Source: JBDKLC01 sp040384865 | Lineage (GTDB): Bacteria > Patescibacteriota > Minisyncoccia > Phycocordibacterales > CAIZLB01 | DNA length: 64,000 nucleotides | Reading direction: 5' to 3' | Assembly (NCBI GenBank): GCA_040384865.1 | Contig: JAZKIM010000004.1 | Span: 62,001 to 126,000, forward strand | Position numbers and translations under genes: made by a program | Notes under the pieces: generated by a model | Databases searched by the model: none | Told to the model about the DNA's origin: nothing | What the model saw: the letters and a program-made list of their open reading frames with translations, nothing else | In this document: piece by piece, positions 16,072 to 24,516 of the stretch | Position numbering within the stretch: position 1 is the stretch's first letter | How the letters are laid out: each line of letters opens with the position of its first letter

Positions 16072-16257
16072 ATGGCAAAAACATCCACAGTCGCACGATC
16101 CCTTAAAGCACCGAAGTTCCAGAGTCGGGTAGTTCGACGATGTTTCCGATGTGGAAGAAAGCGAGGCTATATGCGAGACTTCGATATGTGTCGAATTTGC
16201 TTCCGAGAGGCTGCAAACGAAGGACGTATTCCTGGTATAAAGAAATCATCATGGTAG
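16072..16257 (+). CDS. rpsN: 30S ribosomal protein S14, zinc-binding type (uS14)
   Basis: The 61-residue form has four cysteines in CFRCGRKRGYMRDFDMCRIC, the zinc ribbon of the short S14 type. Its stop overlaps the start of rpsH by seven bases, which suggests coupled translation. Confidence 0.96.
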   Translation: MAKTSTVARSLKAPKFQSRVVRRCFRCGRKRGYMRDFDMCRICFREAANEGRIPGIKKSSW

Positions 16258-16640
16258 ACACTATTTCATCACTTATCATAAAGCTTAAAAACGCAAACAT
16301 TGCAGGTAAGACAATGGTTTCTTTTCCTTACTCAAAGCTTCGAGAGGCAATTCTTATAACTCTTGAAAAAGAAGGTTTTGTGAAAGCTGTTTCAAAGAAG
16401 GGTAAGAAAGTTACAAAGACGGTTGAAGCTGAACTTGTCTATGTTGAAGGAAAGCCTCGAATCACTGATATTGAACAGATTTCAAAACAGTCTCGACGGG
16501 TGTATCAGGGAGCAAAGGAGATTCGTCTTGTGAATAGCGGCTTCGGAGCGCTCATTCTTACCACCCCAAAGGGAGTTTTGACAGGGCGAGAGGCTCGAAA
16601 GGAAAAGGTCGGCGGTGAAGTTCTCTTTAGAATTTGGTAA
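16251..16640 (+). CDS. rpsH: 30S ribosomal protein S8 (uS8)
   Basis: I place the start at the ATG overlapping the rpsN stop (MVDTISSLIIKLKNANIAGK); a longer frame through rpsN is only its shadow. The 129 residues end in the S8 signature GVLTGREARKEKVGGEVLFRIW (two parts). S8 binds helix 21 of 16S rRNA and represses the spc operon in E. coli. Confidence 0.95.
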   Translation: MVDTISSLIIKLKNANIAGKTMVSFPYSKLREAILITLEKEGFVKAVSKKGKKVTKTVEAELVYVEGKPRITDIEQISKQSRRVYQGAKEIRLVNSGFGALILTTPKGVLTGREARKEKVGGEVLFRIW

Positions 16641-16670
16641 TCATTTTCATATTTAATTAATCGCATCATC

Positions 16671-17204
16671 ATGTCACGAACAGGTAAACAAAAACTCGAA
16701 ATTCCAGCAAAGACAGAAGTCACTTTCGTTGACGGTTTGTTTACTGTGAAAGGACCAAAAGGTGAACTCAAGCGAGAGTTTAAAAATTCTATTGCTATCA
16801 AGATCGATGGTTCAATCATTACTCTTGAGCCAGTAAAGAAGACTCTCGAAACTAATGCACTTTGGGGTACATATGCATCTCATATAAAGAACATGATTGC
16901 TGGCGTTAATACTCCATATATCAAGAAACTTATTCTTGAAGGTATTGGATACAAAGCTGATGTTGTTGGTACTACGCTCAAGATGGCATTAGGTTTTTCT
17001 CATCCAGTAAATGTGGAGATCCCTGCGGGCATTACTGTCACTTCAGAAAAAGGTATTCTCACGATTACTGGCGCTGATAAGGAAGCTGTTGGACAGTTTG
17101 CTGCAGAAACACGTTCTCTAAAGAAGCCTGAGCCGTATAAGGGTAAGGGATTCCGATATGAAGGTGAGATAATTAAGCGAAAGCAGGGTAAGAAAACTGC
17201 ATAA
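16671..17204 (+). CDS. rplF: 50S ribosomal protein L6 (uL6)
   Basis: The 177-residue product begins MSRTGKQKLEIPAKTEVTFV and ends with KKPEPYKGKGFRYEGEIIK, the conserved L6 C-terminus. It is full length and normally placed. Confidence 0.97.
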   Translation: MSRTGKQKLEIPAKTEVTFVDGLFTVKGPKGELKREFKNSIAIKIDGSIITLEPVKKTLETNALWGTYASHIKNMIAGVNTPYIKKLILEGIGYKADVVGTTLKMALGFSHPVNVEIPAGITVTSEKGILTITGADKEAVGQFAAETRSLKKPEPYKGKGFRYEGEIIKRKQGKKTA

Positions 17205-17214
17205 TAAAACCGCC

Positions 17215-17559
17215 ATGAAACAACACATTATTTCATCAACACGAGATCGACGACGAAAGCGCATTCGAGCGAAGATTTCTGGTACCGCAGAACGACCTCG
17301 ACTTTCTATCTACAAGTCAAATACAACCATCTACGCACAGCTCATCAATGACGAAAGTGGAGTGACTTTGGCAGCTGCCTCAACTAAGGGTCAGAAGGGA
17401 AACAAGACGGAGGCAGCAAAAGCGGCAGGTGTTGCACTTGCAAAAGCAGCGACAACGAATAATATTACTACTGTTGTATTCGACCGAGGTGGATTCATTT
17501 ACACTGGACGAGTAAAAGCCCTTGCGGAAGGTGCTCGAGAAGGCGGACTCAAATTCTAA
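17215..17559 (+). CDS. rplR: 50S ribosomal protein L18 (uL18)
   Basis: The 114-residue product has RRKRIRAKISGTAERPRLSI and VFDRGGFIYTGRVKALAEGAR, both typical of uL18, a 5S rRNA-binding protein. The start context is AAAACCGCCATG. Confidence 0.96.
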   Translation: MKQHIISSTRDRRRKRIRAKISGTAERPRLSIYKSNTTIYAQLINDESGVTLAAASTKGQKGNKTEAAKAAGVALAKAATTNNITTVVFDRGGFIYTGRVKALAEGAREGGLKF

Positions 17560-17564
17560 ATACT

Positions 17565-18272
17565 ATGAACGACGAAATAAAAACACAGACAAATACAGAG
17601 CCGGCCCCAGTAGCACCAGCTGCTATTGAATCAGTTCTTGCGGCAGCAACTGGAGCACAGGCTGTTCCATCGGCACCTGCACGAAGTGCAGATCGACGAG
17701 GCGCTTTTGCTGGCGGTGGACTGGGCGGAGATCGACGAGGTGGTCAAGGTGGTGGTGGACGAGGAGGCGAACGACGTGGCGGACCACGACGCGAACCTCG
17801 TGCTAAACCTGAATTTGATCAGAAGATCATCTCCATCAGACGTGTAACTCGAGTGGCATCGGGAGGACGACGATTTAGCTTCGCTGTTTCTCTCGTTGCT
17901 GGTGATCGAAAAGGTAAGGTGGGTGTAGGTACAGGAAAAGGAGGAGATACAGCGCTCGCTGTAGATAAGGCAGCTCGAAACGCTAAGAAGAACATGATCA
18001 CTGTTAATACAACAAAGACGGGAAGCATTGCTCATGAAGTGAAGGCTAAATACTCAAGCGCGCGTGTTGAAATGATGCCTGCTCCTGGAAAAGGAATTGT
18101 AGCAGGAAGCTCAGTTCGAGATGTTATCGACCTTGCTGGAATCAAAGATATTACAGCAAAGCTTCGATCTGGAACAAAAAATAAGCTTAACAACGCTCGA
18201 GCCGCGGTCTTGGCACTTAGCATGATCAAGAAGCCTCGAGCTCAGCACACTCCATCAACTCCTGCAAAATAA
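17565..18272 (+). CDS. rpsE: 30S ribosomal protein S5 (uS5) with RGG-rich N-terminal extension
   Basis: The S5 body starts near residue 84 (FDQKIISIRRVTRVASGGRR) and keeps GKVGVGTGKGGDTALAVDKA and the APGKGIVAGSSVR block. The preceding 80 residues are an Ala/Pro stretch followed by a Gly/Arg-rich region (GGDRRGGQGGGGRGGERRGG). RGG regions bind RNA in other proteins. The total is 235 residues against about 165 usually. rplO follows directly; there is no rpmD. Confidence 0.96.
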   Translation: MNDEIKTQTNTEPAPVAPAAIESVLAAATGAQAVPSAPARSADRRGAFAGGGLGGDRRGGQGGGGRGGERRGGPRREPRAKPEFDQKIISIRRVTRVASGGRRFSFAVSLVAGDRKGKVGVGTGKGGDTALAVDKAARNAKKNMITVNTTKTGSIAHEVKAKYSSARVEMMPAPGKGIVAGSSVRDVIDLAGIKDITAKLRSGTKNKLNNARAAVLALSMIKKPRAQHTPSTPAK

Positions 18273-18289
18273 TTTTTAATAAAACTGCC

Positions 18290-18727
18290 ATGCAAAACCA
18301 TAATCTTAAGCGAAAGACTCCAAACAAGAAAAGCGCCCTCATCGGACGTGGTGGTAAGCGCGGCAAGACTTCAGGAAAGGGAGGAAAGGGGCAGACAGCT
18401 CGAGCGGGTGCGAAGGTTCGTCCAGAGATCCGAGACACTATTAAGCGACTTCCAAAGCTTCGAGGTCGAGGAAAGAATTCGTTCCTTTCTATACAGACAA
18501 AGCCTATCGCTGTATACCTCGATCAACTTTCAGTTTTTAAGGCAGGTGAAAAAGTTACTCCAAAGACACTTGTAGACAAGGGTGTTACAGAGATATATAA
18601 AGGGCGATACCCAGCTATAAAAATTCTTTCAAACGGAGATATCGAAACTAAGCTAGTTATTTCAGGATGTACAGTATCAGCGGGTGCTAAGGTAAAGATC
18701 GAAGCCGCGGGAGGTTCTGTAAAGTAA
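18290..18727 (+). CDS. rplO: 50S ribosomal protein L15 (uL15)
   Basis: The 145-residue product starts MQNHNLKRKTPNKKSALIGR and has the GGKRGKTSGKGGKGQTARAG block of L15. It normally follows rpmD (L30), which is missing here as in other CPR bacteria. The start context is AAAACTGCCATG. Confidence 0.95.
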   Translation: MQNHNLKRKTPNKKSALIGRGGKRGKTSGKGGKGQTARAGAKVRPEIRDTIKRLPKLRGRGKNSFLSIQTKPIAVYLDQLSVFKAGEKVTPKTLVDKGVTEIYKGRYPAIKILSNGDIETKLVISGCTVSAGAKVKIEAAGGSVK

Positions 18728-18728
18728 C

Positions 18729-20000
18729 ATGACAAACTTTTTTCAAAAACTTAAGACGCTTTTCACTGACAAGACACTCCGAAATCGAATACTATTCGTT
18801 ATCGGAGCTCTTGTTGTTTTCCGATTACTTGCGGTAGTTCCAATTCCGGGTGTTGATGCGGGGGCTCTTGCAAATTTCCTTGCTGGCAATCAGTTCTTCG
18901 GACTTTTGAATATTTTCTCTGGAGGAGGTCTTTCAACTCTCTCTATTGTAATGCTCGGTGTTGGTCCATATATCACCGCATCTATCATTATGCAGTTGTT
19001 TACGATGATGTCTGAAAGTATGAAGGCAATGTACCAGGAAGAAGGGGAGGCTGGACGACGAAAATTCAATCAGTACACTCGACTTATCACAGTTCCCCTC
19101 GCATTCATTCAGGCATTTGCGTTCATTGTCATCCTTCAGCGACAGGGAATCGTGGCAAGTCTTGGTACCTTTGACCTTGTAAGAAACGTTATGGTTATAG
19201 TTACCGGATCAATGCTTCTTATGTGGATAGGTGAATTAATGACAGAGTTTGGTATAGGTAACGGTCTTTCTATGATTATCTTTGCTGGTATCGTTTCTTC
19301 TATTCCTACAACCATCGGTCAGTTCCGTGTCATCTACGATCCAGCGCAGTTTCCGCTCTATGTCGGTCTTGTAGTGGCGGCGCTCGCCATCATCTACGCT
19401 GTTGTTTACGTTACTGAAGCGGAACGACCGATTCCAGTCACTTATGCAAAGCAGGTACGTGGCGGTAAGATGTATGGAGGCGCTTCAACTTACCTTCCAC
19501 TTCGTCTTAACCAGGCTGGTGTTATTCCAATCATCTTCGCCCTTTCAATCCTTCTCTTACCTCAAATGATATTCAATCTTTTGTCGTATGCTAATAACGT
19601 AACAATTGCTCGGATTTCTGTTTCTATATCAGATTTCATGGCTAACCCATGGCTCTATGCTTTGGCATATTTCATCCTTGTATTTCTCTTTACCTTCTTC
19701 TATACAGCTGTTACCTTCGATCCACAGACGATTTCTACGAATCTTCAGAAGAATGGAGCATTCATCCCCGGGGTACGTCCTGGCGACCCTACAGCGGTTC
19801 ATTTGAGCCGTGTGGTAACACGAATCACTCTTGTCGGCGCCCTTTTCCTTGGTGTTATCGCAGTCCTTCCGCCTGTTGTTCACGCTGTTACTGGTATTCA
19901 ACAAATCACTATTGGTGGTACGGCACTTCTCATCGTGGTATCTGTGGTGCTTGATTTGGTAAAGAAAGTAGATGCTCAGTTAGCAATGCGGGAATATTAA
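18729..20000 (+). CDS. secY: protein translocase subunit SecY
   Basis: The 423-residue membrane protein has ten hydrophobic segments and the SecY signatures RLLAVVPIPGVDAGAL, MLGVGPYITASIIMQL, QYTRLITVPLAF and RPIPVTYAKQVRGG. It is the channel of the Sec translocon in the cytoplasmic membrane. It starts one base after the rplO stop and is followed by a terminator, which ends the long ribosomal cluster. Confidence 0.98.
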   Translation: MTNFFQKLKTLFTDKTLRNRILFVIGALVVFRLLAVVPIPGVDAGALANFLAGNQFFGLLNIFSGGGLSTLSIVMLGVGPYITASIIMQLFTMMSESMKAMYQEEGEAGRRKFNQYTRLITVPLAFIQAFAFIVILQRQGIVASLGTFDLVRNVMVIVTGSMLLMWIGELMTEFGIGNGLSMIIFAGIVSSIPTTIGQFRVIYDPAQFPLYVGLVVAALAIIYAVVYVTEAERPIPVTYAKQVRGGKMYGGASTYLPLRLNQAGVIPIIFALSILLLPQMIFNLLSYANNVTIARISVSISDFMANPWLYALAYFILVFLFTFFYTAVTFDPQTISTNLQKNGAFIPGVRPGDPTAVHLSRVVTRITLVGALFLGVIAVLPPVVHAVTGIQQITIGGTALLIVVSVVLDLVKKVDAQLAMREY

Positions 20001-20007
20001 TATTGAC

Positions 20008-20053
20008 TCTTAGAAAAAAGCCTCGTGTTTAAGACGCGAGGCTTTTTTCTAAA
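20008..20053 (+). terminator. intrinsic terminator after secY
   Basis: TTAGAAAAAAGCCTCG pairs with CGAGGCTTTTTTCTAA around a short loop, with a T6 run inside the 3' arm. It closes the S10-spc transcription unit. Confidence 0.9.
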
Positions 20054-20139
20054 TGTAAGGGATTTTGGTCAAAATATATGGTTTGAAAAAGGTTCAAGTG
20101 TTTCAATCTGTTAAGATGGCTCATTAGTAAACAATATCT

Positions 20140-20145
20140 TATAAT
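20140..20145 (+). promoter_or_regulatory. -10 box of a probable leaderless transcript (adk)
   Basis: A perfect TATAAT ends six bases before the adk ATG, so the first transcribed base should fall at or next to the start codon. Confidence 0.6.
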
Positions 20146-20151
20146 AAACAC

Positions 20152-20766
20152 ATGACACCTCGCACATTCATTCTCATGGGTCGTTCCGGTTGTGGTAAGG
20201 GGACGCAAGGAAAGATGCTCCGTGATTTCATCACCGCTCACGATGATGAACAGCGTAAGGTTTTCTATCTCGAAACAGGTGAACGTTTTCGTGAATTCAT
20301 AAAGGGTAAAAGTTTTTCAAGTAAATTAGCAGGGGAGATAAACAATATGGGAGCGTCACAACCCGCATTCCTTGCGGTGTGGAACTGGGCACACTTGATG
20401 GTCGAAGAATTGACAGGGGAAGAGCATGTTTTTGTTGATGGTACTCCACGTTCGTTCCAAGAAGCACTGGTCTTTGATTCAGCTGTTACTTTTTATGGAC
20501 GGAACAAGCCGGTAGTTATTTATATTGACGTTAGCAAAGAATGGTCGAAAGAACGCCTTGTTGCAAGAGCGGGAACGGAAGGACGTGTAGACGACCAGAA
20601 GACTGAGCAGATAGATAATAGGCTTTCGTGGTTTGATACCGATGTTGTCCCTGCTATCGATTATTTTCGAGTGAATGGTCGTTATCGATATCTACATATA
20701 AACGGAGAGCAACCTATTGAAAAGGTACACGCTGATATTATTGCAGAATTAGGGCGAAGCGAGTAG
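20152..20766 (+). CDS. adk: adenylate kinase
   Basis: The 204-residue product has the P-loop GRSGCGKGTQ near the N-terminus, the AMP-binding ETGERFREF segment, DGTPRS (the usual DGFPR with Thr for Phe) and the short-LID signature GRVDDQKTEQIDNRL. It converts AMP and ATP to two ADP. It lies between secY and map as in many bacteria but has its own promoter box. It is a somewhat divergent member, so related nucleoside monophosphate kinases cannot be fully excluded. Confidence 0.87.
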   Translation: MTPRTFILMGRSGCGKGTQGKMLRDFITAHDDEQRKVFYLETGERFREFIKGKSFSSKLAGEINNMGASQPAFLAVWNWAHLMVEELTGEEHVFVDGTPRSFQEALVFDSAVTFYGRNKPVVIYIDVSKEWSKERLVARAGTEGRVDDQKTEQIDNRLSWFDTDVVPAIDYFRVNGRYRYLHINGEQPIEKVHADIIAELGRSE

Positions 20767-20772
20767 TATGAT
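20767..20772 (+). promoter_or_regulatory. -10-like box before map
   Basis: TATGAT overlaps the end of adk and lies six bases before the map ATG, in the same position as the TATAAT boxes of other genes here. Confidence 0.45.
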
Positions 20773-20778
20773 TTTTAC

Positions 20779-21582
20779 ATGTCTGGCGTAACCATTAAAA
20801 CAGCGGTGGATATAGAAATTCTCCGAAGGGCAGGAAAGATCCTGGCTGATATTTTGAGTGAACTAGAAGCTGTTGCAAAGGTTGGAATCACTTCATTTGA
20901 GCTTGAAAAGACGGCTCTCAAACTGACTAAAAAAGCTGGGGCAAAACCAGCTTTTTTGGGGTATACCCCTCAAGGAGCTTCTCGGCCATATCCCGCAGCA
21001 CTTTGTCTTTCAATAAACGACGTTGTGGTGCATGGTATTCCAAATGCAGTTTCGTATACACTTAAAGATGGTGACCTTGTCACTCTGGATATGGGTATCT
21101 CGTATAAAGGAATGATCGTAGACAGTGCAACCACCATAGGTGTAGGAGATGTGGATAGTAAGGGTAAGCAGCTTTTAAAGGCTGGTAAAGAAGCTCTTGA
21201 TGCTGCGGTTGAAATTTGCAAACATTGGACTGAAAAGAAGGTTAGTATAAAGACGGGGGATATTGGCATGGCTATTGAAAAAGCTGGTGAATACTATCGC
21301 AAAACCTATGGCTTCAATTTTGCAGAAGGTCTTGGCGGTCATGGAGTAGGATATTATGTTCACGAGGATCCATTTATACCAAATTTCGGTAAGCCGGGAC
21401 AGGGTGTTGTCTTAAAACCAGGTATGGTCATTGCAATTGAGCCAATCTTGAACGAGGGCGACGAACGAATCACTCTCGATGACGACGACTACACCTATCG
21501 TACCTTTGATGGGAAACGAAGCGTGCACTTTGAACATACCGTTTTGATAACAGAGAAGGGGGCAGAAGTTTTGACCGCATAA
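20779..21582 (+). CDS. map: methionine aminopeptidase, type I
   Basis: The 267-residue product shows the pita-bread fold metal ligands: SINDVVVHGIPN, LDMGISYKGMIVDSATT (the first Asp pair), GLGGHGVGYYVHEDP and IAIEPILNEGD, plus the final HFEHTVLIT. It removes the N-terminal methionine from new proteins. It follows adk in the same direction by 12 bases. Confidence 0.96.
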   Translation: MSGVTIKTAVDIEILRRAGKILADILSELEAVAKVGITSFELEKTALKLTKKAGAKPAFLGYTPQGASRPYPAALCLSINDVVVHGIPNAVSYTLKDGDLVTLDMGISYKGMIVDSATTIGVGDVDSKGKQLLKAGKEALDAAVEICKHWTEKKVSIKTGDIGMAIEKAGEYYRKTYGFNFAEGLGGHGVGYYVHEDPFIPNFGKPGQGVVLKPGMVIAIEPILNEGDERITLDDDDYTYRTFDGKRSVHFEHTVLITEKGAEVLTA

Positions 21583-21664
21583 TAGCTTTGATATATTCAG
21601 TTTATGGAAGCAGGACGGGCAAAATAAAAAATGACTAAATCTACGCCATTGTTCCGTCTTGATA

Positions 21665-21670
21665 TATAAT
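21665..21670 (+). promoter_or_regulatory. -10 box of a probable leaderless transcript (TraG-like gene)
   Basis: TATAAT ends eight bases before the ATG at 21679. No ribosome-binding site fits between them. Confidence 0.55.
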
Positions 21671-21678
21671 AGTAATCA

Positions 21679-24486
21679 ATGGAACAAAGTGGTTTAACAT
21701 ATGAAGGCAAGCAGTTCAGCTCGGCAGAAGAAGAGCTTCAATATTTGCGCGATGTTGTGTCAAAAAGAGAGCGAGCTGCCTCTTCAATAGGAGAGAGTAA
21801 GGAACGAGAAGCTATCATTGCTGAAGAACTTTCTACTTACAGTCAACAACAGGCGGACCGCGTACTTCACGAGCATTACAAGATTCCTGAGCAAGAGAAG
21901 CGGGAGATTGTACTTGAGCTTTCTCCAGAAGCTCATGATAAGAAGATAGAGGAGCTATTAGCAATCCTCTATGAACGAGGAGTGCTCAATGCCATTAGTG
22001 TCGCTCGTGCTTTGAATAATCCTCATATTGACGATGATTTTCATCGTTTTCTCATTGAATATATAAAGAAAGGATTGCCGACGCCTGGTTTAAAGGAAAC
22101 ACTTCCTATAGCAAAAGCTTTGAAACATACTCTTTACGAGGTTTCTTTGCCTGAGGCTAAAAAAGATGATCAGAAGAAAGTACTCAAAGAAATGCTTTCA
22201 TCGATGGAACAATTTTATTCTGGCATGCTTTCAGTTTCCGGAGGTAACAAGACGCCCGAAGAAAATCAGTTCGCAATAGAATTGGCCGTAGCCGACGGGA
22301 GTGAAGAATTCGTTTTTTATGTCTCAGTGCCACACAGTAAGTCCGGTCTCTTCGAAAAACAATTTCTTTCGATCTTTCCAAACGCGAAGATTGTTGAAAA
22401 GAAAGACAGTTACAATGTATTCAATGTAGACGGTGTTGCCGTGGGTGCAATTGCACAGCAAACAAAGAATTCAATTTTCCCAATCAAGCAATACGATCAA
22501 TTTGACTATGATCCATTGAACGTTATCCTCAATACACTGTCGAAAATAGATAAGGAAGGGGAGGGTGCGTCAATTCAAATTATTTTCAATCCTGTCGGAG
22601 ATTATTATACCAAGCTCTTCAAAACAGCTCTTGATGATATTAATAAAGGCACAAGTGTAAAGAAGGCTATTGATATCCGTCATAGTTTTTGGGGTGAATT
22701 CAGTAAGGTTGCCGGAGAAGTAGCGAAAGAGCTTGCTAAGGAAGCTGTAAAGGGCCCCAAGGAAGAAAAGAAAGACAAACCAATCGATCAGATCACAGTT
22801 GAACAGATCACCGTGAAGATATCGAGCCCTATTGTTGAAACAAATATTCGTATTGTTACTTCCGCTGCAAATCGTCCTCGTGCCGAGCATATTCTCTCTG
22901 ACATCGAGTCTGCATTTAATCAGTTCGAAAACTCTCTTGGCTCCGGTTTGAAGTTTGATCGAAAGGAAAAAGGCGAACTCGCCAATCTTTTGCATAATTT
23001 TAGTTACAGGCTTTTCGACAAGAACGGAGCAATGCCTGTTTCTCTTCGAGAGCTCACAACCATCATGCATTTTCCGGTGGAAAGCGTTATTAATTCTTCA
23101 CAGCTCAAGCAGTCAAAAGCAGGGACCGCTTCGGCCCCAATCGGTTTGCCAAAAAATGGCATTTATCTCGGCACAAATAAACACCGTAATACCGAGACAA
23201 AGATATTTATGAGTAAAGAAGACCGTCTCCGACACTTCTATGCGATTGGTCAGACCGGTACTGGTAAGTCGACTATGCTTAAGAATATGATAATTCAGGA
23301 TATAAAAAATGGAGATGGAATTTGTTTCATTGATCCTCATGGGTCTGATGTGCAGGATATCCTTGCCCATATACCGCCTGAGCGATTTGATGATGTCATT
23401 TACTTCGATCCGTCCCACGTAGAACGTCCCATGGCCCTTAATATGCTGGAATATAATAGAAGCTATCCAGAACAGAAGACATTCATTGTCAATGAACTGT
23501 TCAGTATTTTCCAAAAGTTGTACGGCGCTAATCCTGAATCGATGGGGCCTATGTTCGAGCAGTATTTCCGAAATGCAACAATGCTTGTGATAGAAGATCC
23601 TGACAGCGGGTGTACATTACTTGATGTGTCGCGAGTGATGGCGGTAAAGAGCTTTCGAGATTTGAAGATATCGAAATGTAAGAACCCTGTTGTAGTTCAG
23701 TTTTGGAAAGAGATTGCTGAGAAGGCGGGGGGAGAAGGGTCGCTTCAGAATATGGTGCCATACATCACCAGTAAGTTCGATGTATTCTTGGCGAACGATA
23801 TTATGCGTCCGATTATTGCTCAGGAAAAATCCAGCTTTAATTTCCGAGATATCATGGACAACAAAAAGATCCTTCTTGTAAACTTGGCCAAGGGTCGTCT
23901 TGGTGATATCAACTCATCTCTTATCGGCCTCATTCTTGTGGGAAAGATCCTGATGGCTGCGCTTTCCCGTGTTGATTCATTTGGCAAGGAAATGCATCCT
24001 TTCTATTTATACATAGATGAATTTCAAAACATCACTACGCCATCCATCGCCACTATTCTTTCTGAAGCTCGAAAGTACAAGCTCTCTCTTAATATTGCTC
24101 ACCAGTTCATTGCACAACTTGATGAGAATATAAAGGATGCTGTGTTTGGAAACGTTGGATCGCTGGCTGTATTTCGTGTTGGCGCTGAAGACGCAGAATA
24201 TTTGCAGAAACAATTTGAACCAGTGTTCACTTCAAATGACATTATGAATATCGATAACATGAATTGTTATTTAAAGATGCTTTCAGAAGGAAAGCCTACT
24301 AGACCATTCAATATTGAATTTAAATGGCCAGAACCTGGAAACAAGAAGATTGTGGAGAAAATAAAGGAATTGTCATATTTGAAGTTCGGACAGGATAGGG
24401 AGGAGGTGGAGGCCGCTATTTTGGAGAGATATAAGAAAGAGCCTGTTCCTGCTCGTGTTGCGGGGTCAAATCCTTTTGGGATATAA
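21679..24486 (+). CDS. type IV coupling-protein-like (TraG/VirD4/HerA-type) ATPase
   Basis: This 935-residue protein has an N-terminal half of about 500 residues that I do not recognise, and a C-terminal ATPase. The Walker A motif is GQTGTGKS at 524-531, followed by GICFIDPHGSD, a Walker B-like FYLYIDEFQN and the INIAHQ/LNIAHQFIAQL segment found in TraD/TraG-type DNA pumps. Such proteins are common in CPR genomes even where no conjugation genes are present, and they may move DNA or protein through a type IV pilus- or secretion-like machine. No other secretion genes are next to it. There is no clear membrane segment. Confidence 0.8.
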   Translation: MEQSGLTYEGKQFSSAEEELQYLRDVVSKRERAASSIGESKEREAIIAEELSTYSQQQADRVLHEHYKIPEQEKREIVLELSPEAHDKKIEELLAILYERGVLNAISVARALNNPHIDDDFHRFLIEYIKKGLPTPGLKETLPIAKALKHTLYEVSLPEAKKDDQKKVLKEMLSSMEQFYSGMLSVSGGNKTPEENQFAIELAVADGSEEFVFYVSVPHSKSGLFEKQFLSIFPNAKIVEKKDSYNVFNVDGVAVGAIAQQTKNSIFPIKQYDQFDYDPLNVILNTLSKIDKEGEGASIQIIFNPVGDYYTKLFKTALDDINKGTSVKKAIDIRHSFWGEFSKVAGEVAKELAKEAVKGPKEEKKDKPIDQITVEQITVKISSPIVETNIRIVTSAANRPRAEHILSDIESAFNQFENSLGSGLKFDRKEKGELANLLHNFSYRLFDKNGAMPVSLRELTTIMHFPVESVINSSQLKQSKAGTASAPIGLPKNGIYLGTNKHRNTETKIFMSKEDRLRHFYAIGQTGTGKSTMLKNMIIQDIKNGDGICFIDPHGSDVQDILAHIPPERFDDVIYFDPSHVERPMALNMLEYNRSYPEQKTFIVNELFSIFQKLYGANPESMGPMFEQYFRNATMLVIEDPDSGCTLLDVSRVMAVKSFRDLKISKCKNPVVVQFWKEIAEKAGGEGSLQNMVPYITSKFDVFLANDIMRPIIAQEKSSFNFRDIMDNKKILLVNLAKGRLGDINSSLIGLILVGKILMAALSRVDSFGKEMHPFYLYIDEFQNITTPSIATILSEARKYKLSLNIAHQFIAQLDENIKDAVFGNVGSLAVFRVGAEDAEYLQKQFEPVFTSNDIMNIDNMNCYLKMLSEGKPTRPFNIEFKWPEPGNKKIVEKIKELSYLKFGQDREEVEAAILERYKKEPVPARVAGSNPFGI

Positions 24487-24516
24487 AAAAGTTTTTAGAT
24501 ATGCTTAAATAGGGGC

